The notes beneath the pieces were generated by a model that worked only from the letters and a program-made list of their open reading frames with translations, was not told the DNA's origin and ran no database searches. Of a stretch of DNA of 6,122 bases, positions 5,520 through 6,122 are shown piece by piece (position 1 is the stretch's first letter; each line of letters starts with the position of its first letter). Both the position numbers and the translations under genes were made by a program. Origin of the DNA: Vitreoscilla sp. (GTDB lineage Bacteria; Pseudomonadota; Gammaproteobacteria; Burkholderiales; Burkholderiaceae); the NCBI GenBank assembly GCA_014378125.1, contig JACMOG010000564.1, positions 1-6,122 of the forward strand, read 5' to 3'.

Positions 5520-5837
5520 ATGCAGGACGATTTCTCACGACATCGAATGAAATTCGTCGCCACATTTGTTGGAACGATCGCGCTGCTGGCCTGCGGCACC
5601 GGCCTGTGGCTCGCATTCAAGACGCTGCGATACGCCCTGGGCGCGGACTACGAACTTTTCCACGGCGTTGGCGATAGCGGCAATGGCCTGGGGATCTTCG
5701 CTCCGGCGTTGCTCTTGCTCATCGCGGCCTGGTGCCTCGCGAGATTCGCCAAGCGCCTCTGGACTGCCCAGGGTTCGGCAGGTGGATCCGGCGACTGCGC
5801 GCAGGATGCCGCGCGGCTCAGACCGCGCGCTTCATGA
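5520..5837 (+). CDS. Small two-TM membrane protein
   Basis: This is a 105-residue protein from ATG 5520, or 96 residues from ATG 5547, which begins MKFVATFVG directly before the first membrane helix. Neither start has a convincing ribosome binding site; a TTG at 5517 is also in frame. Counting from 5547, hydrophobic segments lie at about 3-23 and 48-66, with basic residues (ARFAKR) after the second, so the C-terminus is probably cytoplasmic. I recognise no family. The last 18 residues (GGSGDCAQDAARLRPRAS) are low-complexity and lie over repeat copy 3, which suggests that the 3' end was acquired or altered by the repeat. The end overlaps the convergent minus-strand gene by 20 bp. Confidence 0.65.
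   Translation: MQDDFSRHRMKFVATFVGTIALLACGTGLWLAFKTLRYALGADYELFHGVGDSGNGLGIFAPALLLLIAAWCLARFAKRLWTAQGSAGGSGDCAQDAARLRPRAS
5785..5809. repeat. Short dispersed repeat, copy 3 (inside a gene end)
   Basis: GATCCGGCGACT then GCGCGCAGGATGC lines up with the copies at 428-453 and 477-501 after a one- or two-base difference in the core. It lies in the last codons of the two-TM protein gene, 9 bp past the stop of the minus-strand gene ending at 5818. Like copies 1 and 2, it sits just outside the end of a gene. Confidence 0.4.
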
Positions 5838-6122
5838 ACACCTGCCCCAATGCCTGCTGCTCGAATCCTGCCCGCCCCAGCGCGGCGCCACCAAGCGCAT
5901 CGGGGAGCAGCGGCGGCGCGATCGCATCAGGGTGTGCGGCGCGCAGCGCGAGCGCCAGGACCTCGGCGGCGCGTAGCGACGGATCGAGGTCGATCAACGC
6001 GTGGATCGTCGTGGGCGTGCCCTCGACCACGCTGAACACCATCGACGCATCGTCGCACTGCCAGAACGTCAGCGGCCGCGTCTGCAGCGCCAGCGAGCGG
6101 CGACGATCTGGAAGCCGGCCTA
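5818..6122 (-). CDS. Partial C-terminus of a possible GNAT-like protein
   Basis: The minus-strand frame is open from the right edge to the stop at 5818-5820, giving about 101 C-terminal residues; the start is outside the window. The in-frame ATG at 6042 is unlikely to be the true start, because protein-like sequence continues upstream of it (LTFWQCDDAS directly before). The chain reads as strand-helix-strand: VFSVVEG, TTIHALIDLD, then a helix RAAEVLALALRAAH, and it ends in ALGRAGFEQQALGQVFMKRA. That last part resembles the final GNAT strands (LxxxGFxxxxxxQxxMxR). The acetyl-CoA binding loop is not visible here, so the family is uncertain. It overlaps the end of the convergent two-TM gene by 20 bp. 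Confidence 0.6.
   Translation of the reverse strand, partial: GRLPDRRRSLALQTRPLTFWQCDDASMVFSVVEGTPTTIHALIDLDPSLRAAEVLALALRAAHPDAIAPPLLPDALGGAALGRAGFEQQALGQVFMKRAV

Overview
This is a GC-rich chromosomal segment from a proteobacterium. The high GC3, the protein families and the promoters placed almost on the start codon suggest a beta- or gammaproteobacterium such as Burkholderiales or Xanthomonadales. That placement is an inference; no marker gene fixes it. There is no tRNA, rRNA, CRISPR array, insertion sequence or phage gene.

Layout: The left half (1-3144) is read on the minus strand. In transcription order it holds a complete ABC exporter half-transporter (3144-1297), a small acidic protein whose ATG overlaps the exporter stop by 4 bp (1300-1016), a small exported protein whose mature part resembles domain III of EF-Tu (935-510), and the N-terminus of a two-TM membrane protein that runs off the left edge (300-1). 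The 209-bp gap 301-509 carries two copies of a short repeat; a third copy lies at 5785-5809.

A 50-bp divergent region (3145-3194) with a perfect 8-bp inverted repeat separates the exporter from a plus-strand DUF1697 gene (3195-3734). Next comes a HigBA-like toxin-antitoxin module (3788-4405) with its own promoter and a 9+9-bp palindromic operator over the -10. The toxin reading frame is broken by an apparent loss of one base at about 3904. The break falls on a CCCGGGC heptamer in -1 frameshift phase, so the toxin is either a recent pseudogene, a sequencing error or, less likely, a recoded gene. The antitoxin is intact.

The right part holds a 224-bp gap without a clear gene, a small exported His/Cys/Met-containing protein (4630-4890), a convergent GNAT acetyltransferase (5461-4946), a small two-TM protein (5520-5837), and the C-terminal part of a possibly GNAT-like protein entering from the right edge on the minus strand (6122-5818).

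How they may work together: the exporter and the acidic protein are almost certainly co-translated, and the EF-Tu-III-like exported protein probably belongs to the same transcript. The toxin and antitoxin form a self-regulated pair. The other genes look like independent accessory genes.
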